A DNA stretch of 11,725 nucleotides, taken from JAXHUK01 sp034189725. GTDB taxonomy: Bacteria > Chloroflexota > Dehalococcoidia > SZUA-161. Of the stretch, positions 1 through 6,917 are shown piece by piece. The position numbers and the translations under genes are program-made. Location: NCBI GenBank assembly GCA_034189725.1, contig JAXHUK010000016.1:1-11725 (forward strand), read 5' to 3'. Each line of letters starts with the position of its first letter. The first letter of the stretch is position 1. The notes beneath the pieces are model-generated. The model worked only from the letters and a program-made list of their open reading frames with translations. It was not told the origin of the DNA and searched no databases.

Positions 1-860
1 CACTGATCGACCGACCTGTGTGCAGTTACCTGGAAGACCCCGATAGGAGCCCCGAACTGAACACGTGTTTTGGCGTACTCCGTGGTCATCTCCGTAACCC
101 GGATACACTGGCCAATCATGACAGCACACTGGGCCACTGTGGCCTGCTCAAGGGCTTTACTGATCACGTCCCAACCACGATCAAGGTCACCGAGGATATT
201 CTTTTTGGGCACTCTGACATCGTTGAACAAGACTTCACACTGCTTATCATCACCCATTGTATCCAATACGGTAACCTCTATCCCGGGGGTTTTCGCGTCC
301 ACCAGAAAGACCGTGATCCCCTCCTCTGGATTTGCCCCATTCTTCGTTCTGGTCACACACAGCATCCAGTCAGCGATGTGGGCATTGAACACAAAAAGCT
401 TGGTGCCATTGATAATATAGTCATCTTTATCAGCAGTAGCCGTAACTGTAACGCCTTCTGCATCATAGGTAACATCAGGTTCAGTCAAGGCAAGAGTCAT
501 CAGCAACTCTCCCTTGGCTATTCCGGGTAAAAACTCACGCTTCTGCTCCTCAGTACCATCGGCGATGATGGGGAGCGCGCCCAGGACGACCATTGAGAAA
601 AACGGGCCGGGGAGAACAGATCGACCCATCTCCTCAAGAACGATAGCCAGTTCCAGAAAGCTTTGACCGTCGCCACCATATTCCTCAGGTATCACCAGAC
701 CCATCCAACCTAAATCCACCATCTTACGCCAAAGCTCAGTAGAATAGCCTTTCGTATCTTTCTCCAATTCTCTTACCAGGGCCTTTGGACATTCCTTTTC
801 CAAAAAATCACGTGTCGATTTCTTCAACATCTCTTGCTCTTCGGTGAGACTATAGTCCAT
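1..860 (-). CDS. Acyl-CoA dehydrogenase family protein (C-terminus beyond window)
   Basis: Flavoprotein expected to oxidise an acyl-CoA thioester to the 2-enoyl-CoA and pass electrons to ETF. The 286 visible codons start with MDYSLTEEQEML, typical of the family. They carry the middle-domain motif LALTEPDV (123-130), the acyl/FAD-domain stretch NGTKLFVFNAHIADW (151-165) and the FAD-binding RVQFGAPIGVFQ (266-277). The last ~90-100 residues, where many family members keep the catalytic Glu, lie beyond position 1, so I cannot say whether the enzyme has a base. The Glu at 238 (KALEQATVA) appears shifted by two residues from the helix-G Glu of isovaleryl-CoA dehydrogenase-type enzymes. Start chosen from GGAGG five bases before the ATG. 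It lies 60 bp after the preceding dehydrogenase, so one operon. Substrate unknown. Confidence 0.9.
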   Translation of the reverse strand, partial: MDYSLTEEQEMLKKSTRDFLEKECPKALVRELEKDTKGYSTELWRKMVDLGWMGLVIPEEYGGDGQSFLELAIVLEEMGRSVLPGPFFSMVVLGALPIIADGTEEQKREFLPGIAKGELLMTLALTEPDVTYDAEGVTVTATADKDDYIINGTKLFVFNAHIADWMLCVTRTKNGANPEEGITVFLVDAKTPGIEVTVLDTMGDDKQCEVLFNDVRVPKKNILGDLDRGWDVISKALEQATVAQCAVMIGQCIRVTEMTTEYAKTRVQFGAPIGVFQVTAHRSVDQ

Positions 861-920
861 TATACCCTCCTTGTAATAGTTGGTTGCCAGCGTTTTAAGC
901 TCGCGCTCTGACCAGGGTCG

Positions 921-2111
921 TCATTCTCTTGGTATCCCCAGCCCCATCCACGCAATGATGTTCTTCTGGACCTCGTTTGTGCCACCACCAAACCGCGCAA
1001 TGAATGACGTAAGATACGCTGACTGCAGCGCCCCATAGAGCCGGGCCCACTTGGAACCCTTGCGCAACTGAGCATACGGCCCCAGTATCTCCATCGCCGC
1101 AATAATAGTGCGTATGCTGGATTCGGTACTGAATATCTTTACCATAGAGGCGTCAGGAGCAGAAACTGGCCCAAAATTCTCCGACCAGGCGATTTTATAG
1201 CACATCACTTTAATGAACTCTGTATCAAGTGCCATCTCTGCCAGCTTATTCCGAATTGCGGGGTTCTTGCTAAGAGGCTGTCCTCCCCGCTTTGTCTCCT
1301 GAGCATACTCCGTCATCAGGTCTAGATATCTCCTGGAAGATCCCGGATTGGCAATCGCCCCTCTTTCGTAGGCTAGCGCCTGCATCACGTAATACCAACC
1401 CCGGTTCTCCTCCCCTACCAGGTTCGTCACAGGAACATGGACATCGTCATAGAAAATCTGATTGACCATGTGATTCCCAGCTATATCTATGATGGGTTTA
1501 ATGGTAATACCGGGAGACTTCAGGTCTACAATTATCAGGCTCATCCCTCTGTGCTTAAGATCGGGATTTGTTTTACACAAGCACCAGTTATAACGAGCAT
1601 GGTGGGCCAGGCTTTGCCAGGTCTTTTCCCCGTTAATGATATATTCATCGCCCACTTTCACGGCGCGGGTCTTGATATTAGCCAGATCGGTCCCCGCATC
1701 GGGCTCACTATATCCGGTGTTCCAGACTCCATCGGGTTCCCCGGCTGCGATCGGGGGCAAATATTTCTTCTTCTGCTCCTCAGTGCCAAACAGCATGAGA
1801 GAGGGCCCAACCCAACCTGTCCCTGATGCCCCCATCATCCAACCCGGTATACCCCAGTAGGATGCCTCGTCACGAAATATCATATTCTGTATGGGAGGAG
1901 CATCCGCGCCGCCGTATTCCTTGGGCCAATGCAAAGTGAGCCAGTGTTTCTGCGCTAGCTTCTTCGCCATCGCCATATGGAAATCCCATCCTTCCTCACC
2001 CGGATCCAAGGATAGTCCAAGACTGACCCAGTCGGCAGGCAACTCTTTTTGTGCAAAGTCTATGACCTCCTGCCTGAACGCCTCTTCCTCAGGGGTAAAC
2101 CGAAAATCCAT
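921..2111 (-). CDS. Acyl-CoA dehydrogenase family protein, second subfamily
   Basis: Complete 396-residue acyl-CoA dehydrogenase. Seen: N-terminal helical domain (MDFRFTPEEEAFRQEV), the HWPKEYGG turn (61-68), YSEPDAGTDLANIKTRA (134-150) and GEKTWQSLAHHA (161-172) of the middle domain, and the C-terminal helical domain ending FGGGTNEVQKNIIA (374-387). The Glu of the medium-chain YEGT motif is Gly here. A Glu at 249 in LAYERGAIA sits where isovaleryl- and long-chain-type enzymes keep their base, so that is the likely catalytic residue. The R-x-x-F-G motif that grips FAD in many homologues is absent; the corresponding stretch reads ETKRGGQPLSKNPAIRNKLA. The downstream dehydrogenase does have that motif, so a heteromeric enzyme is plausible. 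GGAGG lies six bases before the ATG. Substrate unknown. Confidence 0.93.
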   Translation of the reverse strand: MDFRFTPEEEAFRQEVIDFAQKELPADWVSLGLSLDPGEEGWDFHMAMAKKLAQKHWLTLHWPKEYGGADAPPIQNMIFRDEASYWGIPGWMMGASGTGWVGPSLMLFGTEEQKKKYLPPIAAGEPDGVWNTGYSEPDAGTDLANIKTRAVKVGDEYIINGEKTWQSLAHHARYNWCLCKTNPDLKHRGMSLIIVDLKSPGITIKPIIDIAGNHMVNQIFYDDVHVPVTNLVGEENRGWYYVMQALAYERGAIANPGSSRRYLDLMTEYAQETKRGGQPLSKNPAIRNKLAEMALDTEFIKVMCYKIAWSENFGPVSAPDASMVKIFSTESSIRTIIAAMEILGPYAQLRKGSKWARLYGALQSAYLTSFIARFGGGTNEVQKNIIAWMGLGIPRE

Positions 2112-2134
2112 ATTCGACCTCCCTTTCTTTTTTG

Positions 2135-2185
2135 GTTTAGCTAAACAACCAGCAGCTAACTCAACACTATCGAGAGATTAGCTGC
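2135..2185. promoter_or_regulatory. Operator-like palindrome cluster upstream of the dehydrogenase operon
   Basis: A perfect 12-bp palindrome GTTTAGCTAAAC (2135-2146) is followed by an 8-bp inverted repeat, GCAGCTAA (2152-2159) and TTAGCTGC (2178-2185), with 18 bp between the arms. All share an AGCTAA/TTAGCT core. The cluster lies 24-74 bp before the start codon, between the candidate promoter and the ribosome binding site. A repressor site (for example for a TetR-type regulator, common for fatty-acid genes) is inference; no regulator gene is in view. Confidence 0.4.
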
Positions 2186-2214
2186 AAGCTCGCTCGCCAC
2201 ACCAGCGTTTCAGT

Positions 2215-2243
2215 ATTGTAATATGTCCCTCATGGCAAAGCAA
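2215..2243 (-). promoter_or_regulatory. Candidate sigma-70 promoter of the acyl-CoA dehydrogenase operon
   Basis: On the minus strand TTGCTT (2238-2243) and TACAAT (2215-2220) are separated by 17 bp. The -10 matches five of six consensus bases, the -35 only three. It would give a leader of roughly 95 nt containing the palindrome cluster. It sits right after the sensor kinase stop codon (2248-2250), so the dehydrogenases need not depend on read-through. Confidence 0.35.
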
Positions 2244-2247
2244 CTTT

Positions 2248-3663
2248 TTATATTGAACTCCCCGAAACCGGTAACCTGACCGTGAATTCCGCCCCTCCAA
2301 CCGGTACATTTCGTGCCTCGATATCACCGCCATGAGCGCGGACTATCTCCCTGGCGATGGCCAGTCCTAACCCGGTGCCAGCTCCCCCGGCATCAGCTTT
2401 ATAGAAGCGTCGAAACACATTGGGCAATTCCTGGGGAGGTATCCCCGGGCCCGAATCGGCCACAACAATTTCAACAAACCCGGAGGAGGTCTGGCGGCCG
2501 CCGATGTTTACATCTCCCCCCGACGGAGTATGTTTCAATGCATTATCCAGCAGATTGCTGAAAACCTGCTCCAGTCGGTCAGAATCACCGACTATGTGCG
2601 GCAGTTGCTCCAAATCCGACTGCAGCCTTATGTTGTTCTCCTGAACTCGTAGTGCAAAAATCTCCTGGCAATTCTCCAGAAGAGCTGTTACATCCACCGG
2701 CTCCCGCAACATCTCGATCTGGCCTGATTCTATCTTTGAAAGCTCCAGTAGTTCGTCGACCAGCCGAATTACACGCTTGGACTCGTCCTCGATAATCTGC
2801 GCCGCTCTTGCCTGAGCTTCGCTATCACTGGCAGTTTTATCGGCTATTGCCTGGGCAAATCCCCTGATCGAGGTAAGCGGCGTCCTCAATTCATGAGACA
2901 CATCCGCTAGAAACTCTCGAAGCCGCTGCTGAGAAAGTTGTACTTGCCTGGACATTTGGTTGAACGCCCGAGCGAGTCCTCTAACCTCCGCGGGACCTGT
3001 AAGAGGTATCTCCTGACCATATCGACCCTGAGCCACCTCACCTGCGGCGTCCGTCACTCGAATAATTGGTCGATATATGGAGCGCGCCAGGAAAATCGCT
3101 ATGACTATGGAAACCGCAAGGGCAATGAGACCAGCCCATAAAAACGGTAACGAAAAGCCACGCCACAGAGCAAGAGCATTTCCAATAGGGACAGCCAGGA
3201 CAAGGGCTTCGACAACAGAAGTAGTTGGAGCGTCAGAAAGCAGCAAAAGAGGATAAGCGACGAATACAATCGTCTGTCCCGTCGATATCCGATATGTTCC
3301 GTGATAAGGCTCAGATAAGTCATCAGGCAATGTTCCCTGCGGCAGGTCACTGAGACGACCCCGAACGCCCCCCTGCGGGGTTGCCTGTCGCACGATATTT
3401 CCTTCGGCATCAACAAGGAGGATATGGACATCCGTTTCCTGTGCCTGCTCCTTAAGAGTTCCCCATACCTCATTCAAGGATGCCTCGCCCCGAGCTAGAG
3501 CCCTTGCCTGAACATAGATCGGAACCGTCATATCATCCAGGCGCGCCATCGCGAAGGCGTAACGGTAGTTCTGAAGCAATGCTATCACAGCAACAGCGAT
3601 TATGGTCAAACACAGTACTACGATTAACGTATGGGACAGAACTAAGCGCCAACGCAGGTTCAT
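2248..3663 (-). CDS. Two-component sensor histidine kinase (PhoR/ResE-like)
   Basis: Membrane sensor kinase of 471 residues that should phosphorylate the response regulator encoded just upstream. Order of parts: transmembrane segment ~7-30, an extracytoplasmic sensing loop ~31-168 without a domain I can name, second transmembrane segment ~172-193, HAMP linker ~194-246, dimerisation/phosphoacceptor helix with SHELRTPLTSIRGF (phosphorylated His at 257), then the ATP-binding domain with N box NLLDNALKHTPSGG, G1 DSGPGIPPQ, F box FRRFYKAD and G2 GTGLGLAIA. All catalytic boxes are intact. I chose the ATG at 3663: it is preceded by GAGGGG seven bases upstream, whereas the longer frame begins at a TTG 18 bp upstream without a good ribosome site. 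It starts 45 bp after the regulator's stop. The signal sensed is unknown. Confidence 0.95.
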   Translation of the reverse strand: MNLRWRLVLSHTLIVVLCLTIIAVAVIALLQNYRYAFAMARLDDMTVPIYVQARALARGEASLNEVWGTLKEQAQETDVHILLVDAEGNIVRQATPQGGVRGRLSDLPQGTLPDDLSEPYHGTYRISTGQTIVFVAYPLLLLSDAPTTSVVEALVLAVPIGNALALWRGFSLPFLWAGLIALAVSIVIAIFLARSIYRPIIRVTDAAGEVAQGRYGQEIPLTGPAEVRGLARAFNQMSRQVQLSQQRLREFLADVSHELRTPLTSIRGFAQAIADKTASDSEAQARAAQIIEDESKRVIRLVDELLELSKIESGQIEMLREPVDVTALLENCQEIFALRVQENNIRLQSDLEQLPHIVGDSDRLEQVFSNLLDNALKHTPSGGDVNIGGRQTSSGFVEIVVADSGPGIPPQELPNVFRRFYKADAGGAGTGLGLAIAREIVRAHGGDIEARNVPVGGAEFTVRLPVSGSSI

Positions 3664-3708
3664 TGGAAATCCCCTCTTCAATTACCGTTCATGCAAGATA
3701 CTTGAGCC

Positions 3709-4398
3709 TTAGTCGTCGCGTGACACCTTTCTCAATACCATCTTGTATCCCGTACCCCTGACTGTCTCTATCAAGACATTAGCTCCTGCCAATTTATCAC
3801 GCAGGTGATTAACGTGGACATCGACAGTACGCGTCTCCCCGTAGTAGTCGAACCCCCAGACCAGCTCTAGTAATTGCTCCCGACTTAACACCATGCCCAG
3901 GTTTTGAGCAAACGTGCTCAGCAGAGCAAATTCTTTAGTGCGCAAACTCAATGGCTGCCCATCTATCGTTACTTCGTGGCGGTTAGTGTCTATGCAAAGG
4001 TTATCGATCTCTATGGCTTTCCCGGGGGTACGTCCGGTCTGATAACGGCGCAGTACAGCTTTAATCCTGGCCACCAGCTCCCTGGGATTAAAGGGTTTTG
4101 TCAAATAATCATCCGCACCTAGCTCAAGACCAACAACCTTATCGATGTCTTCCTTGCGTGCAGTGAGCATCAGAATGGGGACATCGCTTTTCTTTCGTAT
4201 CTGACGGCATACCTCAAAACCATCTATATCAGGCAGCATCAGGTCCAGGACAACGAGAGATGGCTTAACTGTATCATGCTTTGACAGCGCTTCACCGCCA
4301 TTGAAGGCCGCTTCAACCCTATAGCCCTCCTGCTCCAGGTAAAGCTTTGCAAGCTCCACAATATTAGGCTCATCATCAACAACAAGGATGGTTGTCAT
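3709..4398 (-). CDS. OmpR/PhoB-family response regulator
   Basis: Cytoplasmic DNA-binding regulator of 229 residues. The receiver domain (1-~115) has the acidic pocket VVDDE (6-10), phosphoacceptor Asp52 in VVLDLMLPDIDGFEV, switch Thr79 and Lys101 in YLTKPFNPREL. The C-terminal winged-helix domain (~130-225) shows the typical LSLRTKEFALL, LVWGFDYYGETRTVDVHVNHLRDKL and GTGYKMV elements, the signature of OmpR/PhoB proteins that bind tandem direct repeats about 11 bp apart. It is first in an operon with the sensor kinase. The ribosome site before ATG 4398 is weak (GGGA). Closest in flavour to PhoP/ResD of Gram-positive bacteria; the regulon cannot be read from sequence, but see the tandem TTTACA site at 5251-5267. 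Confidence 0.96.
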   Translation of the reverse strand: MTTILVVDDEPNIVELAKLYLEQEGYRVEAAFNGGEALSKHDTVKPSLVVLDLMLPDIDGFEVCRQIRKKSDVPILMLTARKEDIDKVVGLELGADDYLTKPFNPRELVARIKAVLRRYQTGRTPGKAIEIDNLCIDTNRHEVTIDGQPLSLRTKEFALLSTFAQNLGMVLSREQLLELVWGFDYYGETRTVDVHVNHLRDKLAGANVLIETVRGTGYKMVLRKVSRDD

Positions 4399-4499
4399 GG
4401 CAAAAATCCCGCAGCAGCTTATTCTTAAACAGTGTACTTCAACACATTATCACAGCAGGATCAGCAATCCTTTACACGAAACCCACTGCGTTAACTGGG

Positions 4500-4528
4500 A
4501 TTATATCTCAAACTGCTCTCGGTGACCA
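4500..4528 (-). promoter_or_regulatory. Candidate sigma-70 promoter of the response regulator-kinase operon
   Basis: On the minus strand TGGTCA (4523-4528) and a perfect TATAAT (4500-4505) are separated by 17 bp. The leader would be about 95 nt. The -35 box overlaps the outer arm of the inverted repeat at 4518-4600. The leader has no TTTACA-type tandem repeat, so I see no autoregulation site of that kind. Confidence 0.5.
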
Positions 4529-4600
4529 CACCGGAACGGGTACAGCCCAGGCTTAGCCTGGGCTGTACCCGTTCCCTATTTTTTACGAACCTTCACCGAG
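4518..4600. repeat. Perfect 20-bp hairpin with outer inverted arms; probable terminator or REP-like element
   Basis: Arms 4533-4552 and 4556-4575 are perfectly complementary (20 bp, starting GGAACGGG) around a TTA loop. A second pair of arms, CTCGGTGA (4518-4525) and TCACCGAG (4593-4600), encloses it. On the plus strand the stem is followed by T6 (4579-4584), the form of an intrinsic terminator for plus-strand transcripts. On the minus strand, where the genes lie, there is A6 before the stem but no T-run after it. It may end or protect the 3' end of the exported-protein mRNA, or stop antisense transcription towards that gene. Its core CAGGCTTAGCCTG resembles the hairpin at 5351-5372. Confidence 0.8.
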
Positions 4601-4606
4601 TTCACA

Positions 4607-5116
4607 TTACTGAATCTCTGCGTTAACAGGGTTAACAAGGCTGGCGAACTTCAGATGAGTACCGCGACCTGTGTTCCACTCACCGGATCGATCTCCGATC
4701 TGGAAAGTGCCGTGACCCCAGAGGCGGACCCTCCCGCGGCCTTCGGCAGTAAGATCAGCGTCCACGCCAGCGAGAACAACGATAATCCGCGACCCCTCTA
4801 TATGAGCCGTACCATGAAATCCTGCGTACTGAACCCAACCATCCTCATATACCTTCATCTGTCCATAGCCTGTTACCTCGATGGTAGCGTCACCAGCTCG
4901 ATCCTTGACCCACAGTATGCCATTACCACTGGCATCCACAACACCCCGGCCACCCAGTACGGCAATTCCATCTCCCTGAGCGGTGAGTGTACCCCTGCAT
5001 ACATCTACTGTAGTATCTGCTTGAGCATCTGTTGTCTCAGCCATAGCCACCGAAGAAAACCCCAGGCCAGCCACCATAGTAACCACCGCCAGCATAAGCA
5101 ATAGTGCCTTCCTCAT
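4607..5116 (-). CDS. Small exported glycine-rich beta-repeat protein, function unknown
   Basis: A 169-residue protein with a clear Sec signal peptide: Lys/Arg start (MRKALL), hydrophobic core 4-20 and a likely signal peptidase I site after SVAMA (26). The mature ~143 residues have no transmembrane segment. They consist of short beta-like strands punctuated by G-x-G turns (GDGIAVLGGRGVV, GNGILWV, GYGQMKV, GRGRVRLWGHGTF), alternating hydrophobic and polar residues. One Cys (40) remains. I do not recognise a named family; a small beta-sandwich or beta-solenoid outside the membrane fits. GGAGG lies nine bases before the ATG. It stands alone, with its own promoter candidate and a tandem regulator-like box upstream, and the two-component genes downstream. 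It could be a cell-surface or periplasmic stress protein; this is a guess. Confidence 0.8.
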   Translation of the reverse strand: MRKALLLMLAVVTMVAGLGFSSVAMAETTDAQADTTVDVCRGTLTAQGDGIAVLGGRGVVDASGNGILWVKDRAGDATIEVTGYGQMKVYEDGWVQYAGFHGTAHIEGSRIIVVLAGVDADLTAEGRGRVRLWGHGTFQIGDRSGEWNTGRGTHLKFASLVNPVNAEIQ

Positions 5117-5227
5117 TGTTCTGTACCTCCTTTTTCATTTTGCTGAAGCTGGCTACAGCCTTCGACGGGGCCCCCTTGTCTAAACCTGTAGGCCAACTCC
5201 TCAATCTGCTTCCATCATAAAGCGGGA

Positions 5228-5267
5228 GTATTATCGCAGTTTTTCCCCAATGTAAAATCTTTGTAAA
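5228..5267 (-). promoter_or_regulatory. Candidate promoter with PhoP-box-like tandem TTTACA repeats
   Basis: On the minus strand TTTACA (5262-5267), five bases AAGAT, then TTTACA (5251-5256) form an exact direct repeat with 11-bp period. The proximal copy sits 15 bp before GATAAT (5230-5235) or 17 bp before TAATAC (5228-5233), where a -35 box would be. The known Gram-positive PhoP box is TT(A/T/C)ACA repeated with about five bases between. The leader to the exported-protein start would be ~105 nt and contains a small hairpin close to the ribosome site. Confidence 0.45.
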
Positions 5268-5313
5268 AAAATCGAGGGGTTTTGGAGAGAATGTTAGGGG
5301 TTGTATCCTCAAC

Positions 5314-5394
5314 GAATGCGAAACAAGATGGTAGCTCACTGAAATGCAACGACGCAGGCTAAAGCCTGCGTCTACAGGAATGCGAAGCGACATG
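5314..5394. repeat. REP-like palindromic element flanked by imperfect direct repeats
   Basis: A perfect 10-bp hairpin GACGCAGGCT (5351-5360), AA, AGCCTGCGTC (5363-5372). On the minus strand it is entered through GTAG (5375-5372), the tetranucleotide that precedes hairpins in REP elements mobilised by RAYT transposases. Imperfect direct repeats GAATGCGAAACAAGATG (5314-5330) and GAATGCGAAGCGACATG (5378-5394) flank it. The rest of the gene-free stretch 5395-5562 shows only the small hairpin listed separately. Confidence 0.55.
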
Positions 5395-5430
5395 ACTGGG
5401 GTTTTATTTCTGTGGTTCTATCTCAGGACA

Positions 5431-5448
5431 CAGGGAATACTTTCCCTG
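5431..5448. other. Small hairpin downstream of thioredoxin
   Basis: CAGGGAA (5431-5437), loop TACT, TTCCCTG (5442-5448): a 7-bp perfect stem about 115 bp past the thioredoxin stop codon on the minus strand. No T-run follows on either strand, so it is at best a weak 3'-end or processing signal for the activator-plsX-trx transcript. Confidence 0.3.
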
Positions 5449-5562
5449 ATCGACTCTTTATTCCTTTACTTTGAGAGCCTGTCTCATAGTTCTCCCGTCT
5501 GAGCTGAGTGTCGTGTTTGCTAAAGTTTTTTGTTGGAGCGGAGTTATCTCGTCCTGCTCCTT

Positions 5563-5889
5563 CTAAGTGATGACGGCATCCAGGTGCTTCTTCAACTCTG
5601 CCTTCGGTCTGACCCCGACAATCTGTGACATCGGTTTTCCCTCTTTGAACAGCAGTAACGTGGGAATACTCCGAATACCGTACTCCGACGCAACCCCCGG
5701 ACTATCATCAACGTTTACCTTGGCAAATCCGACCTTCCCTTCATACTCACCGGCCAGCTCATCCACAACCGGAGCAAGTGCCCGGCAGGGTGCACACCAT
5801 GGAGCCCAAAAGTCAACCAGGAACGGCGTACCGGCCTCGATAACAACTTCCTTAAAGCTCTTGTCGTCTACATTACGTGGTTCAACCAT
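5563..5889 (-). CDS. trxA: Thioredoxin
   Basis: Cytoplasmic disulfide reductase of 108 residues, the usual thioredoxin length. The active site is WCAPC (Cys32, Cys35), with Ala where the standard form has Gly. The buried Asp26, Lys57 and cis-Pro76 (SIPTLLLF) are in their expected places, and no signal peptide is present. It would be reduced by thioredoxin reductase, which is not in the window. AGGAGG lies five bases before the ATG. It is last in a likely operon, 29 bp after plsX, which itself overlaps the activator ATPase; both partners suggest a reducing, thiol-dependent setting, but thioredoxin has many clients so this link is weak. Confidence 0.95.
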   Translation of the reverse strand: MVEPRNVDDKSFKEVVIEAGTPFLVDFWAPWCAPCRALAPVVDELAGEYEGKVGFAKVNVDDSPGVASEYGIRSIPTLLLFKEGKPMSQIVGVRPKAELKKHLDAVIT

Positions 5890-5918
5890 AACGACCTCCT
5901 TTTACAACGTAACAGCAA

Positions 5919-6917
5919 TTAATCCCCGATAGCGTCAACGAATTCCTGCTCCACCTCTCTCTTGGCAGTGCTTATTGCGCTCTTGATTGCGTCAGCATCA
6001 CTACGCCCATGAGCCACTATCACATTACCATTGACGCCAAATAGAAGGGCACCTCCGTATTCACGGTAATCCAACGTCCCGATAACCGAGTTCAATGTCG
6101 GCTGCAGGATATCAGCAGCCCCCTTGAGATTCGGGCTCTCCTCCACAGCCTTTTCCAACGATTCGAGCAACATCTCACCCAAACCCTCGCCCAACTTCAT
6201 CAACACATTGCCCGTGAATCCATCAGTCACGATAACATCAGCACGCCCGCTGGCAATATCCCCACCTTCCACATTGCCAATGAAGTTGATCCTGGCTCTG
6301 CGTAACATTTTATGTGCCTTCTGAACCAACTGACTGCCCTTGGTATCCTCCTCACCGCTGGAGAGCAAGCCAACCCTGGGGCTTTCGACGCGAAATATCT
6401 TCTCCATATATACGCTACCCATGTGGGCAAATTGAACCAGCGACGTTGGTTTACAATCGGCGTTCGCTCCCAGGTCGAGGCACAGCAGAGGTCCCCTCGG
6501 AAAGGGGAACACTGCGCCCAAAGCAGGGCGGATTATACCCTTTTTCCTGCCCAGCATCAGCGTCGCCGCCGTCATTACAGCTCCAGTGTTGCCCGCAGAG
6601 ACGAACGCCGCAGCTTCCCCCTCTTTTAGCAAGTTAATGCCAACTACAATAGATGAGTCCGTCTTCTCCTTTACCGCCACAACCGGACGTTCGCCCATAG
6701 CCACAACCTCGCTTGCATGGACGATGCTTATATCGTAGCCAGCTACGTTATGTTTGCTCAATTCATCCTGCACCACATCTTCCTGACCCACCAATAAGAT
6801 GTCTACCATGCCCTCACCAGCCGCTGCGACTGCTCCCTTTACCACTTCGCCAGGAGCAAAATCACCGCCCATAGCATCCAGCGCAATCTTTATCCTGTCA
6901 GATTCTCGATTGGGCAC
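5919..6917 (-). CDS. plsX: Phosphate acyltransferase PlsX
   Basis: Makes acyl-phosphate from acyl-ACP and phosphate, the first step of phospholipid synthesis by the PlsX/PlsY route, as a peripheral membrane enzyme. Family signatures seen: IALDAMGGDFAPGEVVKGA near the N-terminus, the LGANADCKP loop, VTDGFTGNVLMKLGEGLGEM and EYGGALLFGVNG. I chose the GTG at 6917, giving 332 residues: it follows GGAGG by five bases and puts the start ten residues before IALDAMGG. A longer reading to 7001 would run 104 bp into the upstream gene. With the GTG start the overlap with the activator gene is 20 bp, which suggests translational coupling. plsX more often sits beside fabD, fabH or rpmF; none are here. Confidence 0.95.
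   Translation of the reverse strand: MPNRESDRIKIALDAMGGDFAPGEVVKGAVAAAGEGMVDILLVGQEDVVQDELSKHNVAGYDISIVHASEVVAMGERPVVAVKEKTDSSIVVGINLLKEGEAAAFVSAGNTGAVMTAATLMLGRKKGIIRPALGAVFPFPRGPLLCLDLGANADCKPTSLVQFAHMGSVYMEKIFRVESPRVGLLSSGEEDTKGSQLVQKAHKMLRRARINFIGNVEGGDIASGRADVIVTDGFTGNVLMKLGEGLGEMLLESLEKAVEESPNLKGAADILQPTLNSVIGTLDYREYGGALLFGVNGNVIVAHGRSDADAIKSAISTAKREVEQEFVDAIGD

Noticed and set aside
18..530. 170-codon plus-strand frame
   Set aside because: Antisense to the partial acyl-CoA dehydrogenase, whose minus-strand frame is open for all 860 bp and carries family motifs.
5037..5393. 118-codon minus-strand frame over the exported gene's start
   Set aside because: Out of frame with the signal-peptide gene, it runs through the promoter region and REP-like hairpin and has no ribosome site.
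6312..6637. Two overlapping ~105-codon plus-strand frames
   Set aside because: Both are antisense to plsX, which has intact family motifs throughout.
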